Origin: Paraburkholderia kururiensis
GTDB lineage: Bacteria; Pseudomonadota; Gammaproteobacteria; Burkholderiales; Burkholderiaceae
Length of the DNA stretch: 64,000 nucleotides
Direction of reading: 5' to 3'
NCBI RefSeq assembly: GCF_034424375.1
Contig: NZ_CP139965.1
Location: 1,550,001-1,614,000, forward strand
Part shown: positions 34,511-43,276 of the stretch, piece by piece
How positions within the stretch are numbered: the stretch's first letter is position 1
How the letters are laid out: every line of letters begins with the position of its first letter
Position numbers and translations under genes: made by a program
The notes under the pieces: generated by a model
Told to the model about the DNA's origin: nothing
The model's input: only the letters and a program-made list of their open reading frames with translations
The model's database searches: none

Positions 34511-35989
34511 CTAGCCCAATTTTGTGATGGCTGTGCCAGCCGGCTTTGTCTGGATCGGTTGCGGATTCCAGCCGCCGCCGAGTGCCTTGAACGTCGCGAT
34601 GGCGGCGCGAGCCGATTCCGTTTGCGCCTGCGCTCTCGCGTCGGACGCCTGCAGCAAAGATTCGTCGGCGTGCAATACGTCGATGAAGCTTGCAGCTCCG
34701 CCATGGTAAGCGGCCATCGAGGAATTTCGCGCTTGAGTCAGTGACGATTCCGCGTGCAAAAGGGTGGCCGCTTGCGTCTGGCGGTTGACCAGCAATGACA
34801 AAGAATTTTCGACATCCTCGGTGGCGCGAAGTACGGCGAGGCGATAGCCGGCAAGCGCCTCGGCATCGGCTCCTTTCGCCGCGCTCACGTCGGCGTTGAT
34901 GCGCGTGAAGTCGAACAGGCGCCAGCGCAACCCGACAAGACCCGCGCCTTGAGTGGCACCGCTCGTGAAAAGCGTCCCGGCTCCCGCCGCCGTTGCACTG
35001 CCCAGAAAAGCGTTCAGCGAAACGGTGGGATAGTACTCGCTGATCGCGGCGCCAATACGCGCGTTGGAGGCTGCGAGATGGCGTTCCGCAGCAATCAGGT
35101 CGGGCCGTCTTTGCAGCAGATCGGCGGGCGTGCCCATATCGGCGAGGGACGGCGCAACAGGGATGGGCGCGACAGCAAGCAGTTCTGCGCGGTGCGTACC
35201 CGGTGGCGAGCCGAGGATGACGTCAAGAGAGTTCGATGCCGCATCCAGGCCGGCATTGAGCACAGGTATGGTTGCGCGAACCTGGTCGAGGGTTCCTTGC
35301 GCCTGTTGAACCTGGTAGTTGGCGGCCGCCCCCTTCGAGTAAAGGAGCTTCACGTCATCGAGCAGTTCTTCCTGCGTCTTCACCTGCTGGTTCGCAATGT
35401 CGAGGCGTGCCTGAAGGCCGCGTATCGTCACGTAGATGTCCGCGGTCTGGGCAGCAACGGCAAGTCGGGTTGCAACGGCCGCTGCGCGGGTGGCCGAATA
35501 ATCTGCCAGCGCGGCTTCGCGTTGTCTGCGCAGACCACCGAAAATGTCGATTTCCCAACCGGCTTCGAGATCAGTCTCGTACTCGCTGCCCCAGCGCTTG
35601 TAATTCGGCGTCGCGTTGAGCAGTTGGCCTTCGGGCGTATCGATTGACTGGTACGCCCGCGCCGCGGACCCCGAAACCGTCGCCGAGGGAAGCAGCGCCG
35701 CGGTGGCCCCGCCGAGCCGCGCGCGCGCCTGGTCGATTCGCGCGACCGCCTGGGCGAGGTCGAGATTCTGGGCCAGTGCGATCGAAACATAGCGCGTGAG
35801 CAGCGGATCGTCGAACCCTTCCCACCAGGCCGACAGATCCGCCGCGGCGGGGGTGGCCGCCGGGGTAGGCGGCCGGGTCATGTAGCTTTGCGCGAGCGGG
35901 ACCTCGGGCTGCCGGTAATCGGGGCCCACCGTGCAGGCCGAGAGCACGGCGGCGCTCAGCAGAAGAAGGACGGGGCGACGTGAAAGCAT
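34511..35989 (-). CDS. NodT-family outer-membrane factor lipoprotein of the RND efflux system
   Basis: 492 residues with a lipoprotein signal (LLLLSAAVLSAC), GPDYRQPEVPLAQSY and the two OEP repeats (EAGWEIDIFGGLRRQREAALADYSATRAAAVATRL; LLQRRPDLIAAERHLAASNARIGAAISEYYPTVSL). It forms the outer-membrane channel. The ATG at 35989 with GAGG upstream is preferred; a TTG 12 bp further up is possible. It is transcribed away from a tetR gene and the adaptor/pump genes, so the OprM-like partner is split from its pump but shares the operator region. Confidence 0.9.
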   Translation of the reverse strand: MLSRRPVLLLLSAAVLSACTVGPDYRQPEVPLAQSYMTRPPTPAATPAAADLSAWWEGFDDPLLTRYVSIALAQNLDLAQAVARIDQARARLGGATAALLPSATVSGSAARAYQSIDTPEGQLLNATPNYKRWGSEYETDLEAGWEIDIFGGLRRQREAALADYSATRAAAVATRLAVAAQTADIYVTIRGLQARLDIANQQVKTQEELLDDVKLLYSKGAAANYQVQQAQGTLDQVRATIPVLNAGLDAASNSLDVILGSPPGTHRAELLAVAPIPVAPSLADMGTPADLLQRRPDLIAAERHLAASNARIGAAISEYYPTVSLNAFLGSATAAGAGTLFTSGATQGAGLVGLRWRLFDFTRINADVSAAKGADAEALAGYRLAVLRATEDVENSLSLLVNRQTQAATLLHAESSLTQARNSSMAAYHGGAASFIDVLHADESLLQASDARAQAQTESARAAIATFKALGGGWNPQPIQTKPAGTAITKLG

Positions 35990-36011
35990 GATGAGCCTCA
36001 AAAGTGAGAAA

Positions 36012-36040
36012 TTAGTGACTAATATACAATATGGTCACTT
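36012..36040. promoter_or_regulatory. Operator between outer-membrane factor and tetR
   Basis: Overlapping dyads: a perfect 13-bp palindrome ATTAGT-G-ACTAAT (36012-36024), and an outer repeat AGTGAC (36015-36020) / GTCACT (36035-36040). It lies between the divergent starts at 35989 and 36078. The outer half-sites recur at 36704-36729 before the adaptor gene, so one TetR protein probably binds both. Confidence 0.55.
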
Positions 36041-36077
36041 GTTGTCAATCACTCTCTGAGAGGCTAAGCTTGGTGAC

Positions 36078-36695
36078 ATGACTCAGCCCAGCCCCCCCGC
36101 CCAGCCCTCCCGTGGCCCCACGGACCACGAAGTCCGCGCGCAGATTGTCGATGCCGCGACGGAATACTTCACCCGATACGGTTACGAAAAAACCACCGTT
36201 TCCGACCTCGCGAAAGAAATCGGTTTTTCGAAGGCCTACATCTACAAGTTTTTCGACTCGAAGCAGGCCATAGGCGAGGTGATTTGCGCCAATCGCCTGG
36301 CAGCCATCAACGCGGCCGTGAACGAGGCGGTGGCCGAAGTCAGTAGCGCCACCGAAAAATTTCGGCGTTTTTTCAAGACGTTAGTGGCTTCCGGCAGCCA
36401 GCTCTTCTTCCAGGACCGCAAGCTTTACGACATCGCCGCCGTGGCCGCAGCGACGCCGTGGCCTTCGGTGAGGGGTTACGAGGAGCGGATCCGGCAGCTG
36501 CTGTCGGACATCCTGCGGCAGGGCCGCGAGACCGGTGAGTTCGAGCGCAAGACACCGCTCGACGAGACTGTGAATGCGATCTTTCTCGTGATGAAGCCGT
36601 ACTTCAACCCGCTGCAGCTCCAGTACAACCTCGATTCCGCCGAGGAAGCGACGACCCAGCTCGCGAGCCTGGTGCTCAGAAGCCTGTCTCCCTGA
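36078..36695 (+). CDS. TetR/AcrR-family repressor of the RND efflux system
   Basis: 205 residues. The helix-turn-helix at about 20-65 (IVDAATEYFTRYGYEKTTVSDLAKEIGFSKAYIYKFFDSKQAIGEV) is very clear; the C-terminal helical domain would bind a drug-like or aromatic ligand. It lies between the divergent outer-membrane factor gene and the co-directional adaptor/pump genes, the usual position for a local repressor. Confidence 0.9.
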   Translation: MTQPSPPAQPSRGPTDHEVRAQIVDAATEYFTRYGYEKTTVSDLAKEIGFSKAYIYKFFDSKQAIGEVICANRLAAINAAVNEAVAEVSSATEKFRRFFKTLVASGSQLFFQDRKLYDIAAVAAATPWPSVRGYEERIRQLLSDILRQGRETGEFERKTPLDETVNAIFLVMKPYFNPLQLQYNLDSAEEATTQLASLVLRSLSP

Positions 36696-36703
36696 GTTTT
36701 CGT

Positions 36704-36729
36704 TGTGACCGTTGACTAAATTGGTCACT
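36704..36729. promoter_or_regulatory. Second TetR-type operator, before the adaptor/pump genes
   Basis: GTGACC (36705-36710) and GGTCAC (36723-36728) form a 6-bp-arm dyad with a 12-bp spacer. The 26-bp segment has the same flanking half-sites and the same total length as the site at 36015-36040. It lies in the 77-bp gap after tetR and 44 bp before the adaptor ATG. Confidence 0.55.
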
Positions 36730-36772
36730 GGTACCAGAATGAGCGCTCCTACTCGTCGCAAGGAGCGATCTC

Positions 36773-37903
36773 ATGTTTCGGCGTCGTCATCTTCTTTACA
36801 CACTGAGCCTGACCTCGCTTGCTCTTGCGGCATGCGGTGACGGGCATGTCTCCGACCCGCGCACCGAGATTCCGCTGGTGCGCGCCAGCATCGTTCAGCA
36901 CGCCCCGGGCGAAAGCCGCGCGTTCACGGGCGTCGTGGGCGCTCGGGTTCAAAGCGATCTGGGCTTCCGGGTTCAGGGCAAAGTGATCGAGCGGCTGGTC
37001 GACGTGGGCCAGACGGTCAAGCGCGGCCAGCCCTTGATGCGCATCGATCCGATCGATCTTGGGTTGCAGGCGCGCTCGCAACAGCAGCTCGTGGATGCCG
37101 CCCTGGCCCGAGCCACGCAGACCGCGGACGACGAGGCCCGCTATCGCGGGCTGGTAGCAGCAGGCGCGGTATCGGCATCGACGTACGAGCAACTCAAGGC
37201 CGCCGCCGATTCGGCAAAAGCCCAGCTCACCGCCGCGAAAGCGCAAGCCGACCTCGCGAACAACGCGTCGGGATATGCCGTCCTCCTGGCAGATGCCGAC
37301 GGCGTGATTGTCGAGACGCTCGCCGAACCGGGGCAGGTGGTCACCGCGGGGCAGATCGTCGTGCGCCTCGCTCACGCGGGGCCGCGCGAAGCCGTCGTGC
37401 AGCTTCCCGAAACGCTGCGTCCGGCTGCGGGTTCGGTTGCGCAGGCAACGCTCTACGGCGCGAACAGGAAGAGCGTGCCCGCCACGTTGCGTCAGCTCTC
37501 GGATTCCGCCGACCGGCTGACGCGCACCTACGAGGCCCGGTACGTTCTTGGCGGCGCGCTCGCCGACGCGCCGCTCGGTGCCACGGTGACCATCGATCTG
37601 CCGGGTCCGGCCAGTAAGGGCGGCCAGCACGAGGCCGCGCTGGAGGTGCCGGTGGGCGCGCTGTTCGATCCGGGCACGGGCACCGGCGTCTGGACCATCG
37701 ACGGGGCGCCGGCCCATGCGTCCTGGCACAAGGTACGCGTGAGCGCGTTGAGCACCGACACGGCGACGGTCACGGGCGACCTTCGCGAAGGCGAGCGGGT
37801 GGTCGCGCTGGGTGCGCACCTGCTTCACGACGGTGAAAAGGTGCGACTGGCCGATGACAGCATGGCCACGGCTTCGGTCGCCCAGAAGGGAGACACGCGA
37901 TGA
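36773..37903 (+). CDS. RND efflux periplasmic adaptor (membrane fusion) lipoprotein
   Basis: 376 residues. Lipobox LAAC near residue 21 (MFRRRHLLYTLSLTSLALAAC) indicates inner-membrane lipid anchoring. An MFP core follows: VVGARVQSDLGFRVQGKVIERLVDVGQTVKRGQPLMRID, a short helical hairpin, and VIVETLAEPGQVVTAGQIVVRLAHAG. AAGGAGC lies just before the ATG. Its stop overlaps the pump start by ATGA (37900), so the two are translationally coupled. Confidence 0.92.
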   Translation: MFRRRHLLYTLSLTSLALAACGDGHVSDPRTEIPLVRASIVQHAPGESRAFTGVVGARVQSDLGFRVQGKVIERLVDVGQTVKRGQPLMRIDPIDLGLQARSQQQLVDAALARATQTADDEARYRGLVAAGAVSASTYEQLKAAADSAKAQLTAAKAQADLANNASGYAVLLADADGVIVETLAEPGQVVTAGQIVVRLAHAGPREAVVQLPETLRPAAGSVAQATLYGANRKSVPATLRQLSDSADRLTRTYEARYVLGGALADAPLGATVTIDLPGPASKGGQHEAALEVPVGALFDPGTGTGVWTIDGAPAHASWHKVRVSALSTDTATVTGDLREGERVVALGAHLLHDGEKVRLADDSMATASVAQKGDTR

Positions 37904-40900
37904 GCGGCTTCAATCTGTCGGCCCTTGCGGTTCGCGAGCGTTCCGTCACGCTGTTTCTCATCATCCTGATTTCCGTTGCCGGCGTCGTCGCGTTCTTCAA
38001 GCTGGGGCGGGCCGAAGACCCGCCGTTCACGGTCAAGTCGATGACGGTCATCACGGCATGGCCCGGCGCCACGGCACAGGAGATGCAGGATCAGGTCGCC
38101 GAGCCGCTCGAAAAGCGCATGCAGGAATTGCGCTGGTACGACCGCACGGAAACCTATACGCGTCCGGGCCTCGCGTTCATGACGGTGACCTTGCTCGATA
38201 GCACGCCGCCCGCCGAGGTGCCCGAAGAGTTCTACCAGGCGCGCAAAAAACTCTCCGACGAAGCTGGCAATTTGCCGGCCGGCGTGATCGGTCCGCTCGT
38301 CAACGACGAATACTCGGACGTCACCTTCGCCTTGTTCGCGCTCAAAGCCAAAGGGCAACCCGAACGGTTGCTCGTGCGTGACGCCGAAGACCTTCGTCAG
38401 CGGCTGCTTCACGTGGCCGGCGTGAAGAAGGTCAACATCGTGGGCGAGCAGGCCGAACGGATCTTCATTTCGTTCTCGCACGACCGGCTCGCCACGCTCG
38501 GCGTGACGCCCCAGGACATCTTCGCGGCATTGAACGGCCAGAACGTGCTGACGCCGGCCGGTTCCATCGATACCGCAGGCGCGCAGGTGTTCATTCGCGT
38601 GGAGGGCGCCTTCGACAAGCTGCAGAAGATCCGCGACACGCCCATCGTCGTGCAGGGCCGCACGCTCAAGCTCTCGGACGTGGCTACCGTCGAGCGCGGT
38701 TACGAGGACCCGGCCACCTTCCAGATACGCAATGGCGGCGAACCGGCTTTGCTGCTCGGTATCGTCATGCGCGACGGCTGGAACGGGCTGAACCTGGGGC
38801 AGGCGCTCGACAAGGAAGTGGCGAAGATCAATGCCGGCCTGCCGCTCGGCATGAGCCTCACGAAGGTGACCGACCAGGCCGTGAACATTCACGGGGCCAT
38901 CGACGAATTCATGGTGAAGTTCTTCGTCGCGCTGCTCGTGGTCATGATCGTGAGCTTCGTGAGCATGGGCTGGCGCGTGGGCATCGTGGTGTCGGCGGCG
39001 GTACCGTTGACGCTCGCGGGCGTGTTCGTGGTCATGGCCGCCACGGGCAAGAATTTCGATCGCATCACGCTCGGCTCGCTGATCCTCGCGCTCGGGCTGC
39101 TGGTGGACGACGCCATCATCGCCATCGAAATGATGGTCGTGAAAATGGAGGAGGGCTACAGCCGCGTGCAAGCATCTGCCTACGCGTGGAGCCACACGGC
39201 CGCGCCGATGCTCTCGGGCACGCTCGTCACCGCGGTCGGCTTCATGCCGAACGGCTTTGCGCGCTCCACGGCCGGCGAATACACGAGCAACATGTTCTGG
39301 ATCGTCGGCATCGCGCTGGTCACCTCGTGGATCGTGGCGGTCGTGTTCACGCCGTATCTCGGCGTCAAGCTGCTGCCCGACATTCCGAAGATCGAAGGCG
39401 GCCACGAGGCGATCTACAACACGCCGAATTACCAGCGCTTTCGCCGCTTCCTCGTGCGTGTGGTTCAACGCAAGTGGATGGTGGCAGGCATCGTGGTCGG
39501 TTCGTTCGTGGTGGCGGTGATGGGCATGAGCGTGGTGAAGAAGCAGTTCTTCCCGACGTCCGACCGCCCTGAAGTGCTCGTGGAAGTTCAGATGCCCTAT
39601 GGCACCTCGATCGAGCAAACCTCGGCGGCCGCGGGCAAGGTGGAGGGATGGCTCGCTAAGCAGCCCGAAGCAAAGATCGTGACCTCGTACGTCGGGCAGG
39701 GCGCGCCGCGCTTTTATCTGGCGATGTCTCCGGAATTGCCTGACCCGTCGTTCGCCAAAATCGTGATCCGCACGAATGACGAGAAAGAGCGCGAGGCACT
39801 TAAACTCCGTCTGCGCGAAGCGGTTGCCGAAGGGCTGGTGCCCGCGGCCCAGGTGCGCGTGACGCAGCTCGTGTTCGGCCCGTACTCGCCGTATCCCGTC
39901 GCGTTCCGTGTCATGGGACCGGACGCCCGCACGTTGCGCACCATCGCCGCGCAGGTGGAAGGCGTCATGAACGCAAGCCCCATGATGCGAACCGTGAATA
40001 CCGACTGGGGGCCGCTCGTGCCCACGGTGCACTTCACGCTGGATCAGGATCGGCTCGCGGCGGTCGGGCTGACCTCCAGTTCGGTTGCGCAGCAGTTGCA
40101 GTTTCTGCTGACCGGCATCCCGGTGACGAACGTGCGCGAGGACATTCGTTCGGTGGAAGTTGTCGCGCGATCGGCCGGCGAGATCCGGCTCGATCCCAAC
40201 CGCATCAGCGGATTCACGCTGGTCGGCTCGGCAGGACAGCGCGTGCCGCTCTCACAGGTGGGCAAGGTCGATATCCGCATGGAAGACCCGATCCTGCGCC
40301 GTCGCGACCGCACGCCCACCATCACGGTGCGCGGCGATATCGCGGAAGACCTGCAACCGCCCGACGTGTCCACGGCGATGCTGGCAAAGCTGCAACCTAT
40401 CATCGCGAAACTTCCGGAGGGCTACCGGATCGAGGAGGCCGGGTCCATCGAAGAATCGGGCAAGGCGACGAAGGCGCTCGTGCCGCTCTTTCCGATCATG
40501 GTCGCGCTGACGCTGCTCATCATCATCTTCCAGACGCGCTCGATTGCCGCCACGATGATGGTGTTCGCCACCAGCCCGCTCGGGCTGATCGGTGTGGTGC
40601 CCACGCTGCTGCTGTTCAACCAGCCGTTCGGCATCAATGCACTGGTCGGGCTCATTGCGCTGTCCGGCATCCTGATGCGCAACACGCTGATCCTGATCGG
40701 ACAGATCGAGCATAACGGCCGCGAAGGGATGACGCCGTTCCATGCGGTGGTGGAAGCCACCATCCAACGATCGAGGCCGGTCATCCTCACTGCGCTTGCC
40801 GCGATGCTCGCCTTCATCCCGCTGACCCATTCGGTGTTCTGGGGCACACTCGCCTACACGCTGATCGGCGGAACGTTCGCGGGCACGGTCCTGACGCTGG

Positions 40901-40998
40901 TGTTTCTGCCCGCGATGTACTCCATCTGGTTCAAGATCCGGCCCGATGCCGGCGACGCACCGGCTCCGCATGTGGAGAGCGAGACGGCGATTGCATGA
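37900..40998 (+). CDS. RND multidrug efflux permease (AcrB/MexB-like superfamily)
   Basis: 1032 residues, the full length of an RND pump. It has 12 transmembrane helices in two repeats, with GLLVDDAIIAIEMMVVKMEEG in TM4 carrying the proton-relay Asp pair, and a second-repeat segment GLIALSGILMRNTLILIGQIEHN. Two large periplasmic loops are present. It exports drugs or toxic compounds by proton antiport together with the adaptor and the divergent outer-membrane factor. The sequence resembles the less-studied RND subgroup with two-component adaptor operons rather than classical AcrB; substrates are unknown. Confidence 0.93.
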   Translation: MSGFNLSALAVRERSVTLFLIILISVAGVVAFFKLGRAEDPPFTVKSMTVITAWPGATAQEMQDQVAEPLEKRMQELRWYDRTETYTRPGLAFMTVTLLDSTPPAEVPEEFYQARKKLSDEAGNLPAGVIGPLVNDEYSDVTFALFALKAKGQPERLLVRDAEDLRQRLLHVAGVKKVNIVGEQAERIFISFSHDRLATLGVTPQDIFAALNGQNVLTPAGSIDTAGAQVFIRVEGAFDKLQKIRDTPIVVQGRTLKLSDVATVERGYEDPATFQIRNGGEPALLLGIVMRDGWNGLNLGQALDKEVAKINAGLPLGMSLTKVTDQAVNIHGAIDEFMVKFFVALLVVMIVSFVSMGWRVGIVVSAAVPLTLAGVFVVMAATGKNFDRITLGSLILALGLLVDDAIIAIEMMVVKMEEGYSRVQASAYAWSHTAAPMLSGTLVTAVGFMPNGFARSTAGEYTSNMFWIVGIALVTSWIVAVVFTPYLGVKLLPDIPKIEGGHEAIYNTPNYQRFRRFLVRVVQRKWMVAGIVVGSFVVAVMGMSVVKKQFFPTSDRPEVLVEVQMPYGTSIEQTSAAAGKVEGWLAKQPEAKIVTSYVGQGAPRFYLAMSPELPDPSFAKIVIRTNDEKEREALKLRLREAVAEGLVPAAQVRVTQLVFGPYSPYPVAFRVMGPDARTLRTIAAQVEGVMNASPMMRTVNTDWGPLVPTVHFTLDQDRLAAVGLTSSSVAQQLQFLLTGIPVTNVREDIRSVEVVARSAGEIRLDPNRISGFTLVGSAGQRVPLSQVGKVDIRMEDPILRRRDRTPTITVRGDIAEDLQPPDVSTAMLAKLQPIIAKLPEGYRIEEAGSIEESGKATKALVPLFPIMVALTLLIIIFQTRSIAATMMVFATSPLGLIGVVPTLLLFNQPFGINALVGLIALSGILMRNTLILIGQIEHNGREGMTPFHAVVEATIQRSRPVILTALAAMLAFIPLTHSVFWGTLAYTLIGGTFAGTVLTLVFLPAMYSIWFKIRPDAGDAPAPHVESETAIA

Positions 40999-41030
40999 GT
41001 GTCGCCACGTGCATGTCTGCAATGCGAACC

Positions 41031-41057
41031 CCGGGCCGCGTCGTTGCGGCCCGGTTC
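41031..41057 (+). terminator. Terminator hairpin after the RND pump gene
   Basis: Perfect 9-bp stem CCGGGCCGC (41031-41039) / GCGGCCCGG (41046-41054), 6-nt loop, followed by TTCTCC. It lies 32 bp after the pump stop and before the convergent O-methyltransferase gene. The T-tract is short. Confidence 0.6.
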
Positions 41058-41136
41058 TCCATCAAACCACAGCGTGCGCATGTCCCGCTGACGCAAACAC
41101 ATCCGCAGCCGCGGCACATTCCATCACCGCCATCCT

Positions 41137-41853
41137 TCAGGAAACGACGACGGTGAATTCAATGCCTGATTCGAAGTCCAGCGTCGTGGTCGAAAAACGC
41201 GGATTGTCGTCGAGGTAGTGCTTGTACGGTTGGACCGCGCTCTCGGCTGTGTACATGTTGTCGGCGAGTACGACCGATCCCGGGCGCAACAGATGCCCGA
41301 TCTGCCTGAACAGGTCGAGATAGGCGTCGGCCCAGACGTCGATAAAGACCATGTCGAACGTATCGTCCAGTCCGGCAACGGTCTCGAATACATCGCCTTC
41401 ACGCAGGTCGACATAAGCGTCCAGGGCCGCTGTTTTGACGTGCGCGCGCAGTTGTGTGCACTTGAGCGCGTCGCATTCCGTCGCGACGACCACGCCGCGG
41501 CCCAGGGTGCGCAGGGCTTCGGCGAAATACAGCGTGGACACGCCGCAGGAGCTGCCGAGTTCGAGGATTCGGGCCGGCTGTTGCGAGAGCACCATGTTGC
41601 GCAGGAATCGTCCCGTTTCCGCCGACACGGCCAATAGCAGCGGATTGCCTTGTGAAGACTCGAAGTCTTCACTGGAGAGTCCGAGCGTTTCGAGAAACCT
41701 TCCCCGCAACCGGGGAGCAAGGGCTTCGTATTCCTCCGCGAGCGTCAGAAACGCCTCGCTCGGCCCGCGGTACTGCGCGCGTGCGCGGGCCATCAACTCG
41801 GTCTGGTTTTGTTCGTGAAGCCGTCGCAGAAGAAGGGTCGTGGATGAGCCCAT
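41137..41853 (-). CDS. Class I SAM-dependent O-methyltransferase (family 3-like)
   Basis: 238 residues. The SAM-binding motif I is ILELGSSCGVSTLYFAEAL (about 95-113), then VVATECD (motif II acidic) and MVFIDVWADAYLDLFRQIGHLLRPGSVVLADN, typical of catechol/caffeoyl-CoA type O-methyltransferases. An N-terminal helical extension of about 85 residues precedes the fold. Substrate unknown. It lies about 100 bp downstream of the ferredoxin gene on the same strand and could be a distal member of that cluster. Confidence 0.82.
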   Translation of the reverse strand: MGSSTTLLLRRLHEQNQTELMARARAQYRGPSEAFLTLAEEYEALAPRLRGRFLETLGLSSEDFESSQGNPLLLAVSAETGRFLRNMVLSQQPARILELGSSCGVSTLYFAEALRTLGRGVVVATECDALKCTQLRAHVKTAALDAYVDLREGDVFETVAGLDDTFDMVFIDVWADAYLDLFRQIGHLLRPGSVVLADNMYTAESAVQPYKHYLDDNPRFSTTTLDFESGIEFTVVVS

Positions 41854-41956
41854 GTGCGTTCCCTGATGAGATCGATGACATCGATGGCGTACCCGGCGAC
41901 TAAGCCCCGTCAGGCGTTCTACGCTGGGGTTTCGTCACCGGCGAATGCGGGCGCTG

Positions 41957-42253
41957 CTATGTCCGCCGGACGAGCGTGATAGCGCGTTCGGGGCAGGCCG
42001 TCACACACAATCCGCACGACCGGCACGCCTGCGCATTCGGCGTGTAGGCGACCTTCATTCCATGCACCCGCTGCTTGAGGCGATGCATCAAATCGAGGCC
42101 GAGGTAATCGGTCCTGTCGATGTGGCGCACCTCGAACACGGCCTCGGGGCAGACCGTGACGCAATCCGCCTTGCCCTCGCAACGTTTCAGGTCGACGACG
42201 GGCGCAATCACGCCCGGCTCCTGTTTGCAGCCGCTCGCCGATTTCTCGCGCAT
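41957..42253 (-). CDS. Ferredoxin, predicted [3Fe-4S][4Fe-4S]
   Basis: 98 residues. The C-terminal cluster motif is complete (C77-x2-C80-x2-C83-x3-C87-P). The N-terminal motif is C25-x5-C31-x3-C35-P, lacking the middle cysteine of a normal CxxCxxCxxxCP set. As in 7Fe ferredoxins, this suggests one [3Fe-4S] and one [4Fe-4S] cluster. It is a soluble cytoplasmic electron carrier. The ATG at 42253 follows AGGAGCGTGAAC; the frame open further upstream overlaps the preceding gene. It starts 2 bp after that gene's stop, so it is co-translated with it. Confidence 0.82.
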   Translation of the reverse strand: MREKSASGCKQEPGVIAPVVDLKRCEGKADCVTVCPEAVFEVRHIDRTDYLGLDLMHRLKQRVHGMKVAYTPNAQACRSCGLCVTACPERAITLVRRT

Positions 42254-42255
42254 GT

Positions 42256-42564
42256 TCACGCTCCTGTGCGCCGGCTGCGGCCCGCTCGCCACGCCGTTCG
42301 GAACAGCTCGCGCTCTTCGGGCGTCATGGACTCCCATTTGCGCCAGTGGCGCCGGCCGTGCCAGCCACGGTGTCCGCGGAATCCGCCGAACAGGATGCGG
42401 CTCAATACCAGCAGGCCCAGTGCATGGACGAAGTCGATCGTACGGGCGCCGACGAACAGCGCCGGAATCACCCAGTTCCATAGCGTCATGACTATCCCTC
42501 CGAGCACGCCTATGGCGATCACTCCGAGCAGCGCCTTACCCACACATCTGATTCGAAAATTCAT
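42256..42564 (-). CDS. Small two-helix membrane protein of the sigma-factor cluster
   Basis: 102 residues. Two hydrophobic segments (about 10-38 and 43-60) are followed by a basic, His/Trp/Arg-rich cytoplasmic or periplasmic tail (GGFRGHRGWHGRRHWRKWESMTPEERELF). No enzyme motif. I recall similar short proteins next to ECF-type sigma genes in other proteobacteria, but not a function. Its position, 12 bp after the sigma-factor gene and overlapping nothing, makes it a candidate membrane partner (anti-sigma or sensor), although it lacks a recognisable anti-sigma zinc domain. Confidence 0.65.
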   Translation of the reverse strand: MNFRIRCVGKALLGVIAIGVLGGIVMTLWNWVIPALFVGARTIDFVHALGLLVLSRILFGGFRGHRGWHGRRHWRKWESMTPEERELFRTAWRAGRSRRTGA

Positions 42565-42576
42565 TCGCGGACTCCT

Positions 42577-43161
42577 CTAGAGATCCAGTTCGTCATAAAT
42601 GGGCTGCAGCCGGGCGCGCAGATGCAAGACGGCGTAGCGTTTGCGCGCGAGCAGCGTATTGAGCGCGACGCCGCTTTGCCCGACCATTTCCTTGAAGGAT
42701 CGGCCCTCCAGTTCGTGCGCGATAAACACCTCACGTTGATTCGGCGGCAGCTCGTCGAGCGCATCCTGCAAGGCCTTGAGCAACAGCGCGCGGGCGTACA
42801 GCGCTTCGGGCCCGGCATCGTGCGCCGGCAGCGCGAGGTCGAGGCGATATTCGACGTTGGCATCGTCGTCCTCGGCTTCGAGCAGCTCGGTCAGCGGCTG
42901 CTCTTTCTTCTTGCGAAAGCGGTCGATGATGCGGTTGCGGGCGGTACGGAACAGCCACGCACTCGCCTGTTCGATCGGCGCAGGAAGGCGGTAGGCCTGC
43001 ACGAATTCGTGGAACACGTCCTGCAGGATGTCCTCGGCGTCGTCCGGGTCGCGTATTCGACGCCGGATGAAATTCACGAGCCTCGTTCGTTCACGCATCA
43101 CTGTCGCGGTGATGTCGCGGTCTGGGTCGGTCATCGGGCGCGAAGTGGGTGGCGATTCCAT
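42577..43161 (-). CDS. ECF-type RNA polymerase sigma factor
   Basis: 194 residues. Region 2 (about 20-85) has DAEDILQDVFHEFVQAYR and AWLFRTARNRIIDRFRKKK; region 4 (about 130-185) has LDELPPNQREVFIAHELEGRSFKEMVGQSGVALNTLLARKRYAVLHLR. The linker is acidic (LEAEDDDANVEYR). It redirects RNA polymerase to a stress regulon. No classical zinc anti-sigma gene is adjacent; the next genes encode a small membrane protein and a ferredoxin, read in the same direction with almost no spacing. In-frame starts at 43161 and a Met 9 codons later are both possible. Confidence 0.88.
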   Translation of the reverse strand: MESPPTSRPMTDPDRDITATVMRERTRLVNFIRRRIRDPDDAEDILQDVFHEFVQAYRLPAPIEQASAWLFRTARNRIIDRFRKKKEQPLTELLEAEDDDANVEYRLDLALPAHDAGPEALYARALLLKALQDALDELPPNQREVFIAHELEGRSFKEMVGQSGVALNTLLARKRYAVLHLRARLQPIYDELDL

Positions 43162-43276
43162 GCGTCTGAAGACGTTTCAGCCGCGGGAATATTGTGGCGA
43201 GCGTAAAAAAAAATCGGCTGCTGAACGTGGCGGTTTGAGGGAATGCCTGTGGGTGTGGCCGGGAATGAGGACTCGA

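Noticed and set aside
37825..40032. A 735-codon minus-strand frame opposite the RND pump
   Set aside because: Antisense shadow of the pump gene; composition is His/Arg/Asp-rich with no recognisable fold.
41697..41714. CCCC-N-GGGG type dyad (CCCCG-CAAC-CGGGG)
   Set aside because: Similar in shape to the C4/G4 sites but inside the O-methyltransferase coding sequence and without the AATC centre; likely coincidental in GC-rich DNA.
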